A stretch of DNA of 64,000 nt. Origin: Noviherbaspirillum autotrophicum (GTDB lineage Bacteria > Pseudomonadota > Gammaproteobacteria > Burkholderiales > Burkholderiaceae_D). The notes beneath the pieces are model-generated. The model had not been told where the DNA came from. It ran no database searches and was given only the letters and a program-made list of their open reading frames with translations. The stretch is from assembly GCF_000818395.1 (NCBI RefSeq), contig NZ_JWJG01000028.1, positions 1,803,167 through 1,867,166 of the forward strand, given 5' to 3'. How positions within the stretch are numbered: the stretch's first letter is position 1; the number at the start of each line of letters is the position of its first letter. Position numbers and translations under genes: made by a program. Below are positions 17,714-26,265 of the stretch, in pieces.

Positions 17714-18529
17714 ATGCCTGAAGCATCCCTGGCGTTTGGCAGCCTGATGGCGTTTTCCCTGTTGTTCGGACTCAAGCATGGCTTCGATGCGGATCATCTG
17801 GCCAGCATCGACGGTCTGGCGCGGCTGCATGTGCAGCGCGGCGTGGGCCGCCTGGCGCGTTCGGCCGGGTTGCTGTTTTCGCTTGGGCATGGGGGCACGG
17901 TGCTGGCCGCCGCCTGGATCTTCGAATGGCTCGGCGCCGGCAGCCTGCCAGACTGGTTGGACCCGCTGGGCGCCTGGATCTCGATGCTCTTTCTTGGCGC
18001 GATAGGCATCACGAACCTGCGCAATGCATTGCGTCCGGCCGGGCATGCGCCGGCGATGTCGCCATTGGCGCGCTCGGTCATGCGCCTGCCGCTGCCGCCC
18101 GGCATCTGGGGTGCATTGAGCGTGGGGGCGGTCTTTGCGTTGTCGCTCGATGCGCTGTCGCTGGCCGCGTGGTTCGGCATGGCCGGCGGCAGGCATGGCG
18201 GACTGACGTCGACGCTGGCGCTGGCGGTGTGCTTCGTCATCGGCATGGTGCTCACCGATAGTATCAACGGCGTGGTGGTGGCCAGCCTGATCCGACGCAG
18301 CGAACGGTTCGTGGAACGCGCCGGGCGGATGTTTTCGCTGCTGGTGGCCGGCAGCGCGCTGCTGGTGGCGGGCTTCGGCGCGTCGAGGCAGGCGTCGGGC
18401 TTCATCGACGGCTGGGCCGACGGCAAGGAGCTGCTGTTCGGCCTGTCGGTACTGGGGATTATCCTGTGCGGCTACGCGCTGGCGCGGCGCATGCATCAGT
18501 CCGCCGCGCGGGCGATGCCGGAGTGCTGA
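17714..18529 (+). CDS. NiCoT-type nickel/cobalt permease
   Basis: 271 residues, about six to eight transmembrane segments. The family signature HGFDADHLASID, a form of the HxxxDH nickel-binding motif in helix 2, lies at residues 21-32, and LGHGGTVLAAA follows in the next helix. The start MPEASLAFGSL is preferred over the longer upstream frame because it has GGAG before it and begins just ahead of the first helix. The protein imports Ni2+ across the inner membrane. It converges on the hydrogenase operon (10 bases from the hypA stop), so its job is most likely Ni supply for HybC and HoxC. Related to the HoxN/HupN group; specificity for Co cannot be excluded. Confidence 0.85.
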   Translation: MPEASLAFGSLMAFSLLFGLKHGFDADHLASIDGLARLHVQRGVGRLARSAGLLFSLGHGGTVLAAAWIFEWLGAGSLPDWLDPLGAWISMLFLGAIGITNLRNALRPAGHAPAMSPLARSVMRLPLPPGIWGALSVGAVFALSLDALSLAAWFGMAGGRHGGLTSTLALAVCFVIGMVLTDSINGVVVASLIRRSERFVERAGRMFSLLVAGSALLVAGFGASRQASGFIDGWADGKELLFGLSVLGIILCGYALARRMHQSAARAMPEC

Positions 18530-18538
18530 CCCGCAAAC

Positions 18539-18880
18539 CTAATCGACTTCGAGTTCCCGCACCTTCAGTTCCAGCCCGCCGGTCGGCTGCACCTGGTAGC
18601 CGCCGCAATGCGGGCAGGGGTCGTAGCGCTGGCTGATCGGCACGGTTTTGTCGCAATGCATGCAATAGCCCTCGCCGGGTGTCTCGATGATGTCCAGCCG
18701 CGCGCCGTCGGCGATGCTGTTCTTGACCACCGCATCGAAGCAAAAGCGCAGCGCGTCCGCCTCCACGCCGGCGAGCGCCCCGACTTCCAGCCACACCGTC
18801 TTCACCTGCGAAAAGCCGTTCGTTCTCGCGCTGTCTTCGATTACCTGGAGCACGCCTTCGGCGAGTGACATTTCATGCAT
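18539..18880 (-). CDS. hypA: Hydrogenase nickel-insertion protein HypA
   Basis: 113 residues beginning MHEMSLAEGVLQVIE: the invariant Met-His-Glu supplies the Ni site with His2. The zinc site is two CxxC pairs, CMHC and CPHC, near residues 73-92. Length is normal for HypA/HybF. It works with the GTPase HypB to place Ni in the apo large subunit. The gene is the last of the hyb operon and overlaps the end of hupK by 8 bases. A longer upstream frame is inside hupK and is ignored. Confidence 0.93.
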   Translation of the reverse strand: MHEMSLAEGVLQVIEDSARTNGFSQVKTVWLEVGALAGVEADALRFCFDAVVKNSIADGARLDIIETPGEGYCMHCDKTVPISQRYDPCPHCGGYQVQPTGGLELKVRELEVD

Positions 18881-20006
18881 GGTCAACCTCGATCTGATGG
18901 GAAACGCACGGGTCCAGCGCCTGCACCAGCCATTCGGCGCAGGCGCGCGCCTCATCTTGGCTCGCTGCGGCGCACCCGGTCAAGCCTTGCGCGCAGGGGC
19001 CGGCCGGATGGAAGTTCCACTCCGTCGGCGCAACGATGCGGTAAGCGCTGATCGCGCCCTGCGAATCCAGCGCCACATGGTGCAGCAGCAAGCCGCGCGC
19101 ATTCTGCACCCAACCCACGCCAATGCCGGGCGCGGGCGACAAGCCCTGCACCCAGCGTTGCCGGGACGGGGTTTCGGCGAGCAGATCCGCGAACAGTTGC
19201 GGGATTTCATACAGCCGCGCAATCAGGCGGGCAAATGGCGAAGGCCCTGCATCGCGCAGCAGCGCGTCAATCAGCGGATGATCCTGCATGCGCGCCAGGG
19301 AACCGGTTTCCATGCACTGGCCGTTCCAGTGCGGCAGCAGCGCAAAATCCGGATCGTCCGCGAGTGCGGGCAGCAGGACGGCTTGTACGTGTTCCGCATG
19401 CACCGGCGGCATCAGGGTCGCGGTGCAGGATGCACCCGGAATGGATGGCTGATGGCAGCGCAGCAGGCTGGCGCCGGTAACGGTATTCGCTTTTGCCAGC
19501 ACGGCAAGCAGCGCCTGCTCATCGATGGACTCGCGCAGCGCAGCCATGCCGCTGCCGAGCAGCGCCGAGCCGGCCTCCGATTCGATCTCGTGCAGCTGAC
19601 GGCGCCAGCCGGCGTCGTCGATGCCGGGAGCGGCAAGGGCGGCAAAGCGCCGGCGCAGTGACGCCAGACACTGCACATCGGGGGGAAGACCGGCCAGGCG
19701 CGGCAAGTCGAGCAGGAAGCGCCACAGCAGCTCCTGCAATGCTTCCATCAGCACCAGCCGCTCGCGCCGTGGCGGCACGGCGGGCACGCCGCCGGATTGT
19801 GCGGCATCCAGCGCCGCTGCCGCAGCGGCGGCCTGCGCCTTGCCGCACAGGCTGAAGACGGCGGGAATGATTTGCAGCGCTTGCGACGGCTGCTTGCCGC
19901 ATAGCAGAGCATCAATGGCCGGCAATGCGCGCGGCGTGATGCTCGCGCTGGTGATGCGGCTGCCATCCCAGTGCAGATGCAGCCCGATCTTTCCTTCGGT
20001 ATTCAC
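18873..20006 (-). CDS. hupK: HupK/HoxV-like hydrogenase assembly protein
   Basis: 377 residues from a GTG start. The sequence resembles a degenerate [NiFe] large subunit. Its C-terminal end ALDPCVSHQIEVDHA keeps DPC, but the second metal-binding Cys and the usual spacing to His are lost. No RxCGxC motif is seen at the N-terminus. HupK/HoxV proteins are thought to act as scaffolds for the Fe(CN)2CO unit during large-subunit maturation. Ala-rich stretches (AAAAAALDAAQ) are visible. It sits between the hypC paralogue and hypA, the usual context. Identification rests on context and C-terminal resemblance, so it is moderately sure. Confidence 0.75.
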   Translation of the reverse strand: MNTEGKIGLHLHWDGSRITSASITPRALPAIDALLCGKQPSQALQIIPAVFSLCGKAQAAAAAAALDAAQSGGVPAVPPRRERLVLMEALQELLWRFLLDLPRLAGLPPDVQCLASLRRRFAALAAPGIDDAGWRRQLHEIESEAGSALLGSGMAALRESIDEQALLAVLAKANTVTGASLLRCHQPSIPGASCTATLMPPVHAEHVQAVLLPALADDPDFALLPHWNGQCMETGSLARMQDHPLIDALLRDAGPSPFARLIARLYEIPQLFADLLAETPSRQRWVQGLSPAPGIGVGWVQNARGLLLHHVALDSQGAISAYRIVAPTEWNFHPAGPCAQGLTGCAAASQDEARACAEWLVQALDPCVSHQIEVDHA

Positions 20007-20033
20007 AGTTCGCAGCCGGAAAACAGTATGCGG

Positions 20034-20264
20034 TTAGGCCGGTGCATGATCGACGATCGTCGCCAGCAGCGCCAGCGTTTCCAGCGCGCGCTCGTGTTCC
20101 ACGCGCTCGTACGCAAAGCCGCCCGCCTGGATCAGCAGGTAGTCGCCGGTCGCAACCGGCTCCGAAAGGAGCATCAGGCTCACATGGCGTAGTTTGCCGA
20201 AGGCTTCCACCGTCGCCATGTCGCCTTGCATGGCGACGATGCGCGATGGAATGGCCATGCACAT
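20034..20264 (-). CDS. hypC: HypC/HupF-family chaperone (first copy)
   Basis: 76 residues beginning MCMAIPSRIVAM. The N-terminal Met-Cys is the functional residue of HypC proteins, which carry the Fe(CN)2CO unit with HypD and bind the large-subunit precursor. The start overlaps the hybD stop by one base (TAATG). A second, longer hypC lies in the hypBFCDE operon. This one, located with the structural genes, is probably specific to HybC, as HybG is in E. coli or HupF in rhizobia (inference). Confidence 0.9.
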   Translation of the reverse strand: MCMAIPSRIVAMQGDMATVEAFGKLRHVSLMLLSEPVATGDYLLIQAGGFAYERVEHERALETLALLATIVDHAPA

Positions 20265-20755
20265 TACGCTGCCTCCGCCGTCGCAGGCTGCACGCGCACT
20301 CCTAGCAGCGCCAGTTCGGCGGCGATGTGACCACACAGGACCGGCAGCAGCGCTTCGACTTGCGGCGTGAGCGCCATGCCGGTTTCCAGCGATACCGGCT
20401 CCACGCCGAAGACCGTCACGCCGCCGGGCTGTTCGTCGTTCAACGTCAGGGTCGCCAGCACATCGGACAAGCCGACCTGATGCGGAGACAGCTTGGTCTT
20501 GAAGAACACCGGCACGTCGTCGCCGGCGATCTTGACGATGGTGGCCGGCGCCTTCCTGCTGCGCACTGCATCGACGATGATCAGGTGCGTCGCGCACGCC
20601 AGGTCTTCCAGCATCTCCATGCCGGTGGTGCCGCCGTCGATCACTTCCACCTCGGGCGGCAGGCGATACTCTTCCCTGAACCGTTCGATTGCGCGCACGC
20701 CGACACCTTCGTCGGAAAGGAGGATGTTGCCGACACCGAGGATGATGATGCGCAT
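20264..20755 (-). CDS. hybD: Hydrogenase maturation endopeptidase HybD/HupD
   Basis: 163 residues with the M52 peptidase beginning IIILGVGNILLSDEGVGV, in which the Glu after Asp is a Ni-ligand position. An Asp in IIVDAVRSRK and His in LSPHQVGLSDVL complete the three-ligand metal site. It cleaves the C-terminal tail of the Ni-loaded large subunit. The gene starts directly after the hybC stop. HybC has the matching 15-residue tail after DPCLACAVH, and HoxC does not. Confidence 0.93.
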   Translation of the reverse strand: MRIIILGVGNILLSDEGVGVRAIERFREEYRLPPEVEVIDGGTTGMEMLEDLACATHLIIVDAVRSRKAPATIVKIAGDDVPVFFKTKLSPHQVGLSDVLATLTLNDEQPGGVTVFGVEPVSLETGMALTPQVEALLPVLCGHIAAELALLGVRVQPATAEAA

Positions 20756-22459
20756 TTACAGCACCTGTACTTTCACGACTTCGTTCTGATCGGTATCGAG
20801 CACATGCACCGCGCAGGCCAGGCAGGGGTCGAACGAGTGCACCGTGCGCAGCACTTCGAGCGGACGTTCCGGGTCGGCCACCGGCGTATCGAGCAGCGAT
20901 GCCTCGTACGGGCCGATCGCTTCGTTTTCGTTGCGCGGCGCCGCATTCCAGGTGGTCGGCACGACGCACTGATAGTTGCTGATCTTGCCGTCCTTGAGCA
21001 CCACCCAGTGCGACAGCGCGCCGCGCGGTGCCTCGTGGAAGCCGACGCCGGTCACCTCGCCCTTGGGGAAGGTCGGCCGGTTGAAAGTCTTGTGGTCGCC
21101 CTTGGCCAGGTTATCGATCAGCATCTGCCACTGTTGTGCCAGCAGGTCGACCTGCACCGCGCAGGACACCGCGCGCGCCGCATGACGGCCGATGGTCGAG
21201 TGCAGCGCGGCGACCGGCACCTTGGTCTTGGCGAGCGAACTGACCGTGTCGAGCGTCTGGTTCACGTACTTGACGGTCGGCGCATGCTCGGCGGCCACCA
21301 TCGCCAGCACCCGCGCCAGCGGGCCCACCTGCGCCGGCTTGCCGTAGAAGGTCGGCGACTTCACCCACGAGTATTTGCCGTTGTCCTGGAAGTCGGTGTA
21401 GTCCGGATCGGTCTCGCCCTTGAACGGATGCAGCGCGCCCTTGCCGCCCTTGTACCAGGCGTGCTTGACGCTTTCCTCGACGCCGTCGCGGAAGAACGCG
21501 TCGCCGAAGCTCTTGATCGCCTTGAAGGTGGCCAGGTCGCCGTCCTTGATATAGCCGCCGGGAAGCGCGAACTGCGTGCCCTTGGTGTCGAGCGGCAGGT
21601 CCGGCACCGCCAGGTATTCGGTGACGCCCTTGCCGATCGCGGTCCAGTCGGCATAGTAGGCGCCGATGGCGGCGACATCGACCAGATAAACGTTCTTCAC
21701 GAAATCGGCCAGTTCGTCGATCCAGCCCTTGACCGCCAGCAGCCGCTCCATCGTCAGCGACGATTGCGAGTCGAAATCGATCGGGTTGGACACGCCGCCG
21801 ACCGCGATGTTCTGGATGTGCGGCGATTTCGAGCCGAGCACGGCGACGATTTTGCTCGCCTTGCGCTGCACTTCCAGCGCCTGGAGGTAGTGCGTGGTCG
21901 CCAGCAGGTTCACTTCCGGCGGCAGCTTCATCGCCGGATGGCCCCAGTAGCCGTTGGTGAAGATACCGAGCTGTCCGGTGCCGACGAATCCCGTCAGGCG
22001 CTCCTTCACCTTCGCGAATTCATGCCGGCTGTTGCCGGTCCAGCTCGACAGGCCCTCCGCCAGCTGCGCGGTCTTGACCGGATCGGCCTTCAGCGCCGAG
22101 GTGACGTCCACCCAGTCCAGCGCGGACAGGTGGTAGAAGTGCACGATGTGATCATGGATCGCATGCGCGGTGAGGATCAGGTTGCGGATGTATTGCGCAT
22201 TGAGCGGAATTTCCATGTCGAGCGCGTTTTCGATCGCGCGCACCGACGTGATCGCATGGACGGTGGTACACACGCCGCAGATGCGCTGCGTGATCGACCA
22301 GGCGTCGCGCGGATCGCGCCCGAGCAGGATCTGCTCGACGCCACGCCACATCTGGCCCGATGCCCATGCTTTTTTGACCTTGCCGCCGTCGATTTCGCAG
22401 TCGATCCGCAGGTGGCCTTCGATGCGGGTGATGGGATCGATCGTGATTCTTTTTGCCAT
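20756..22459 (-). CDS. hybC: [NiFe] uptake hydrogenase large subunit
   Basis: 567 residues. The N-terminal L1 motif RICGVCTTVH is at residues 59-68 and the C-terminal motif DPCLACAVH at 544-552; the four Cys bind the Ni-Fe centre. Fifteen residues after His552 should be removed by HybD. The gene order hybO-hybA-hybB-hybC-hybD is that of E. coli hydrogenase 2 (group 1c type) and not of hupSLC with a cytochrome b. The enzyme oxidises H2 at the periplasmic side of the membrane, reaching it with the Tat-tagged small subunit. Confidence 0.95.
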   Translation of the reverse strand: MAKRITIDPITRIEGHLRIDCEIDGGKVKKAWASGQMWRGVEQILLGRDPRDAWSITQRICGVCTTVHAITSVRAIENALDMEIPLNAQYIRNLILTAHAIHDHIVHFYHLSALDWVDVTSALKADPVKTAQLAEGLSSWTGNSRHEFAKVKERLTGFVGTGQLGIFTNGYWGHPAMKLPPEVNLLATTHYLQALEVQRKASKIVAVLGSKSPHIQNIAVGGVSNPIDFDSQSSLTMERLLAVKGWIDELADFVKNVYLVDVAAIGAYYADWTAIGKGVTEYLAVPDLPLDTKGTQFALPGGYIKDGDLATFKAIKSFGDAFFRDGVEESVKHAWYKGGKGALHPFKGETDPDYTDFQDNGKYSWVKSPTFYGKPAQVGPLARVLAMVAAEHAPTVKYVNQTLDTVSSLAKTKVPVAALHSTIGRHAARAVSCAVQVDLLAQQWQMLIDNLAKGDHKTFNRPTFPKGEVTGVGFHEAPRGALSHWVVLKDGKISNYQCVVPTTWNAAPRNENEAIGPYEASLLDTPVADPERPLEVLRTVHSFDPCLACAVHVLDTDQNEVVKVQVL

Positions 22460-22468
22460 GCTTCTCTC

Positions 22469-23620
22469 CTAAACTGTTTCTTCTTTCGGAAGGATCGGCA
22501 AATACCGAACCAATACGATGTAACCCAGCACTTCCATCGCGATGATGCCGATGGTGACCATGATTTCCGGCACCGACGGGAAATAGCTCCAGTCGGAGCC
22601 GCTGTTGTAGCCGACCAGATAAGCGTTGATGCGCAGCAGGAAGGCGCCGGTCATCAGGCTGAATGCCGCGAGGAACAGCTGTGCCGGCTGGTGGCGCGCC
22701 TCTTCGTTGCGCAGCAGGATGAGCGGCGCGACGAAGGCGGCGAGTTCGAGCCAGCACATGACGGCGGTCAGCTCGGGGCGGAGCAGCTGCCCGAGCGCGC
22801 CGCGCAGCGCCAGGTCCGCCACGCGCACCACGAGATAGGCTGCCACCGTCCATACCATCAGCCTGGCCAGCTTGGTGAGCAGGTGCATTTCGAGCTGGAG
22901 CTTAAAACCCGAGGACGCGAGGCAGGATTCGAAGATCACCACCGAGAAGCCGGTCGTCACCGCCGTCATCAGGAACAAGAGCGGAATCAGCGTGGTCTGC
23001 CACAGCGGGTGCACGTGGTTGCCCATTACGATCAGCATCGAGCCGAGCGACGACTGGTGCATCGTCGGCAGCACGATGCCGAGCGCGATGAAAAAGAACA
23101 GCACCTTGTTCAGCTTGCGCTGCGCGACCCGGAAGCCGAACTTCTCGAAGATCGCCGGCGCGAACTCGATCCACATCACGAGGATGTAGGCCGACACGCA
23201 CAGCGCCACTTCCAGCATCACGGAATTGACCTGCGCATAGCCGGGCCAGAACACATGCCAGAAGTTCCAGTAGCGGCCGAGGTCGATCGCCGCCGACATG
23301 CCGGCCAGCGTATAGCCGAACAGGCTGGCCAGCAGGGCGGGGCGCACCATCGGGTGGTATTCGCCGCGGTTGAAGATATACACCAGCAGCGCCATCACAT
23401 AGCCGCCGCACGCCAGCGCCGAGCCGATCATGACGTCGTAGACTACCCAGATGCCCCAGGTCTGGCCGTCGCTCAGGTTGCTGACCGCCCCCATGCCGTA
23501 GACAAAGCGCACGCCGAGGATGGCAACCGCGATCGCCACGAAGATCGCCAGCGTGATCGTGGTCGGCGTGACCAGCGGTCCGCCCAGCGGCGCGGCCGGT
23601 GCATGATGTGCATTAGACAT
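22469..23620 (-). CDS. hybB: Hydrogenase integral-membrane subunit HybB (NrfD/PsrC family)
   Basis: 383 residues, about ten transmembrane helices spread over the length. The start MSNAHHAPAAPLGGP is fixed by AAGGAGG upstream and overlaps the end of hybA by 8 bases. NrfD-like landmarks are GIWVVYDVMIGSALACGGYV and AAIDLGRYWNFWHVFWPGY. HybB has no haem; it passes electrons from HybA to the quinone pool and may couple to proton movement. Its presence with no hupC-type cytochrome b defines this as a Hyb-type respiratory chain. Confidence 0.92.
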   Translation of the reverse strand: MSNAHHAPAAPLGGPLVTPTTITLAIFVAIAVAILGVRFVYGMGAVSNLSDGQTWGIWVVYDVMIGSALACGGYVMALLVYIFNRGEYHPMVRPALLASLFGYTLAGMSAAIDLGRYWNFWHVFWPGYAQVNSVMLEVALCVSAYILVMWIEFAPAIFEKFGFRVAQRKLNKVLFFFIALGIVLPTMHQSSLGSMLIVMGNHVHPLWQTTLIPLLFLMTAVTTGFSVVIFESCLASSGFKLQLEMHLLTKLARLMVWTVAAYLVVRVADLALRGALGQLLRPELTAVMCWLELAAFVAPLILLRNEEARHQPAQLFLAAFSLMTGAFLLRINAYLVGYNSGSDWSYFPSVPEIMVTIGIIAMEVLGYIVLVRYLPILPKEETV

Positions 23621-24620
23621 CGGAACCTCCTTGCTTCTTGTCGTCGGGGGCAGTGTGGTCATCGCCGTCGTTGTCCTTGGTGGTGCGCTTGGCAAGGAAG
23701 CTCAGCACGCCGAGGAAGGCGATCGGCAGCGCCATGCCGCTGTAGAGCGTGTGCTGCAGCGTCTCCGAGGTGGCCGCATAGGAGCGTTCCGGCAGCGTCG
23801 GCATGCCGAGCTTCTCGAACGGCACCGCCGACAGCTTCAGCACCTGCGTGCCGCCGACTTCCTTGTCGCCGTACAGATGCTGCACATAGGTGGCGGCCGG
23901 TGCGGTATGCGGCACTTGGTCGCGGGTGGTGAGATTGCCGCGGGGGAAAGACGTTTCCTCGCCTGGCTTGAGCGCCAGGCGGCGCTTGGCCTCGACCTTC
24001 AGGTCCTTGACCTTGCCGAACAGCGTCGCGCCGGTCGGGCAGACTTCCGCGCATGCTGCGTACTTGCCGTCCTTCATCCGGTGCCGGCACAGCTGGCACT
24101 TGGAAATCTGCGGAATCGCCTTGTCATACTCGAAGCGCGGCACGCCGAACGGGCAGGCGGCGACGCAATAGCGGCAGCCGATGCAGGCATCCTTGTTGTA
24201 GCTGACCACGCCGGTCACCGGGTCCTTGGTCATCGCCTTGGCCGGGCAGGCTGACACGCAGGACGGGTCCGCGCAATGCATGCAGGAGTTCTTCATGAAC
24301 GCAAAGCCGTCGGTCTCGCTGTTGCGCGTCTCGCCGGTGCCCTGCTTGTAGAACTTGATCACGTTGAGCGTCTTGCCCGACAGGTCAATCGGCGTGTCCC
24401 ACAGCTGGTCCTGCGTCGAGAATTCGGGCGGCATGCCGTTGACTTCCTTGCATGCCGCCACGCAGGCCTTGCAGCCGACGCACAGCGTGCTGTCGAACAG
24501 CAGGCCGACTGCCTCGGAGGGCATCGGATTGTTCTCGCGTGCCTCCACCGTGGCGGACGAAGCCAGCAGCGCGCCGCTGCCCAGCGCACCCTTCAGGAAA
24601 TCGCGCCGGTCGATGCTCAT
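23613..24620 (-). CDS. hybA: Tat-exported 4x[4Fe-4S] ferredoxin subunit HybA
   Basis: 335 residues. The Tat signal MSIDRRDFLKGALGSGALLAS starts the protein after GAGGAAAG. Four cysteine clusters follow: CVGCKACVAAC, CMHCADPSCVSACP, CIGCRYCVAACP and a CQLCRHR...CAEVCP set. A C-terminal hydrophobic helix (MALPIAFLGVLSFLA) anchors it in the membrane. It moves electrons from the HybO small subunit to HybB. The start overlaps the hybO stop (ATGA). Confidence 0.93.
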   Translation of the reverse strand: MSIDRRDFLKGALGSGALLASSATVEARENNPMPSEAVGLLFDSTLCVGCKACVAACKEVNGMPPEFSTQDQLWDTPIDLSGKTLNVIKFYKQGTGETRNSETDGFAFMKNSCMHCADPSCVSACPAKAMTKDPVTGVVSYNKDACIGCRYCVAACPFGVPRFEYDKAIPQISKCQLCRHRMKDGKYAACAEVCPTGATLFGKVKDLKVEAKRRLALKPGEETSFPRGNLTTRDQVPHTAPAATYVQHLYGDKEVGGTQVLKLSAVPFEKLGMPTLPERSYAATSETLQHTLYSGMALPIAFLGVLSFLAKRTTKDNDGDDHTAPDDKKQGGSDV

Positions 24621-25801
24621 GGTTCTTTCCTCTCGCTGCCGGCGGCCGGCTTGTCCGCAGACTGGCTCGGGCAGCCGCCGCCGGCGCTCGGGCATTTGCC
24701 GAGATTCTTAGCCATCGTCACAACACTGCCGGCCACCGCGCCACCGGCCGCCGCCACCACCGCCACTGCGCCCAGCGACGCACCCTTGCCTCTTTCCTCG
24801 GAGACGCGCGGATAGCTGACCGGCGGCACCGTGTTCTTCAGCTCGGCCAGCGCATGGATCGGCTTGGCAAAGCCCACGCCCTGTTCGGTGCAGCCGATGC
24901 ACGGGTGGCCGGTCGCCACCGGCCAGCTGGCGCAGCCGACGTCGCCGAACAGGATGGTCGGGCAGTTGGAGTAGGTTTCCGGCCCCTTGCAGCCGAGCTT
25001 GTACAGGCAATAGCCCTTGCGGTGGCCCTCGTCGCCGAATTCCATGGCAAAGCGTCCGGCGTCGAAGTGCGCGCGGCGCTCACAGTTGTCGTGCACCAGG
25101 CGCGAGTAGGCGAACTTCGGTCGGCCCTTGCCATCGAGCTCGGGCAGCTTGCCGAACGTGAGGAAATGCACGACGGTCGACAGGAAGTTATAGGGGTTGG
25201 GCGGGCAGCCGGGAATCGTCGCCACGGTCTTGCCCAGCACGTCGGACACGCTGGAGGCGCCCGTCGGGTTCGGCCCGGTGGACGGCATGCCGCCCCAGGA
25301 GGCGCAGCTGCCGATGGCGATCACGGCCGCCGCATCCGCCGCGCATTCCTTGAGCAATTCCAGCGCGGTCTGGCCGCCGATCTTGCAGTACACGCCGTTG
25401 TCCTTGGTCGGGATCGCGCCTTCGACCACCAGCAGGTACTTGCCCTTGTTGGCGGCCATCGCCGCCTTGCGCGCCGCTTCCACCTGATGGCCGGCGGCGG
25501 CGAACAGGGTCTCGTGGTAGTCGAGCGAGATCACGTCGAGTATCAGCTTTTCCAGCGTCGGGTGTTCCGCCCGCAGCATCGACTCGGTACAGCCGGTGCA
25601 TTCCTGGAAATGCAGCCAGATCACCGACGGCCGCTTCTTGCTCGCGACCGCGCTGGCGATCGCCGCATCCGCGCCCTTGGGCAGCCCCATGGTTGCCGCC
25701 ATCGCCGTGCAAAACTGTAGAAAACTACGCCGTGAAATACCGAGGCGCTTCTCGACCGCGGCAATGCCGTCGCCATTACCGCCGTGCTCGTTCCTGCTCA
25801 T
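24617..25801 (-). CDS. hybO: [NiFe] uptake hydrogenase small subunit (Tat-exported)
   Basis: 394 residues. Twin-arginine signal RRSFLQF at residues 24-30. Proximal-cluster ligands lie in ECTGCTES (68, 71), GSCASWGG and GCPPNP; medial and distal ligands in CERRAHFDAG, CLYKLGCKGP, CPTILF and CIGC. A C-terminal helix (SLGAVAVVAAAGGAVAGSVV) anchors the complex. The two extra Cys that form the [4Fe-3S] cluster of O2-tolerant enzymes are both Gly here (CTGC, not CTCC; WGG, not WGC). This is therefore a standard, presumably O2-sensitive type. First gene of the operon, behind a sigma54 promoter. Confidence 0.95.
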   Translation of the reverse strand: MSRNEHGGNGDGIAAVEKRLGISRRSFLQFCTAMAATMGLPKGADAAIASAVASKKRPSVIWLHFQECTGCTESMLRAEHPTLEKLILDVISLDYHETLFAAAGHQVEAARKAAMAANKGKYLLVVEGAIPTKDNGVYCKIGGQTALELLKECAADAAAVIAIGSCASWGGMPSTGPNPTGASSVSDVLGKTVATIPGCPPNPYNFLSTVVHFLTFGKLPELDGKGRPKFAYSRLVHDNCERRAHFDAGRFAMEFGDEGHRKGYCLYKLGCKGPETYSNCPTILFGDVGCASWPVATGHPCIGCTEQGVGFAKPIHALAELKNTVPPVSYPRVSEERGKGASLGAVAVVAAAGGAVAGSVVTMAKNLGKCPSAGGGCPSQSADKPAAGSERKEP

Positions 25802-26265
25802 CTCGCTCCCCTTTTCCGTTGATGTTCGAAGCGCATCGACTGGAAGTTGTCATACCAATCATGAAGAGCGCCGCGTGATTCGCCGTGCGCGGCGCCGTTT
25901 GTTGTTTTTGCCTGGGGCTGTCACGAATATTGCAAGGACAGTGGCCAGGGCGAAACGGCGGTGACTGCGCAACTTCTGTGCCACGGGCGACCGAGGGATG
26001 GAAAAGCGCGGCAAACCAAGACGGCGCGTTACACGGGGGATGGCTGCAAAGCCTGATGCCACAATGCTGCCCGGGAAAAACCGCGGTTTCGGCTGCAATC
26101 GCAGATTCCAGTTTGATCGGCGATTGCAAAGCGCGTGACCGGCAAGTCGGGCCGATTGCCGGCGCCGCACAGGGCGTGTGGTGGCAATTCACCTTCCAGG
26201 TTGGACACGCAGGTGGAAGCTGACTAAGATGATGTGCCGGTGAAGCGCCGGCGGGGAGAGCGAAG
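25802..26265. other. Divergent control region between hybO and hypB
   Basis: 464 bases with no gene. It carries the sigma54 promoter for hyb at 25969-25983 and must hold the HoxA enhancer site(s) and the hypB promoter. GC-spaced pairs resembling further -24/-12 elements occur but have 11 instead of 10 intervening bases. The hypB ribosome-binding site GGGGAGAG is at the right edge. Confidence 0.5.
25969..25983 (-). promoter_or_regulatory. Consensus sigma54 promoter of the hyb operon
   Basis: The minus strand reads TGGCACAGAAGTTGC, an exact match to TGGCAC-N5-TTGC. It lies about 168 bases before the hybO start and points into the operon. The sigma54 activator HoxA and the H2-sensor genes are in the diverging operon, so H2-dependent expression is expected. 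Confidence 0.9.

Noticed and set aside
20327-23932. 1201-codon open frame on the plus strand opposite hybDCB
   Set aside because: It is antisense to well-identified hydrogenase genes. Its His/Arg/Asp-rich composition is what the opposite frame of GC-rich genes gives.
25932-25947. TGGCC...TTGC pair upstream of hybO as a second sigma54 promoter
   Set aside because: GG and GC are 11 bases apart instead of the required 10. Similar pairs at about 26044-26060, 26095-26110 and 26125-26140 have the same fault.
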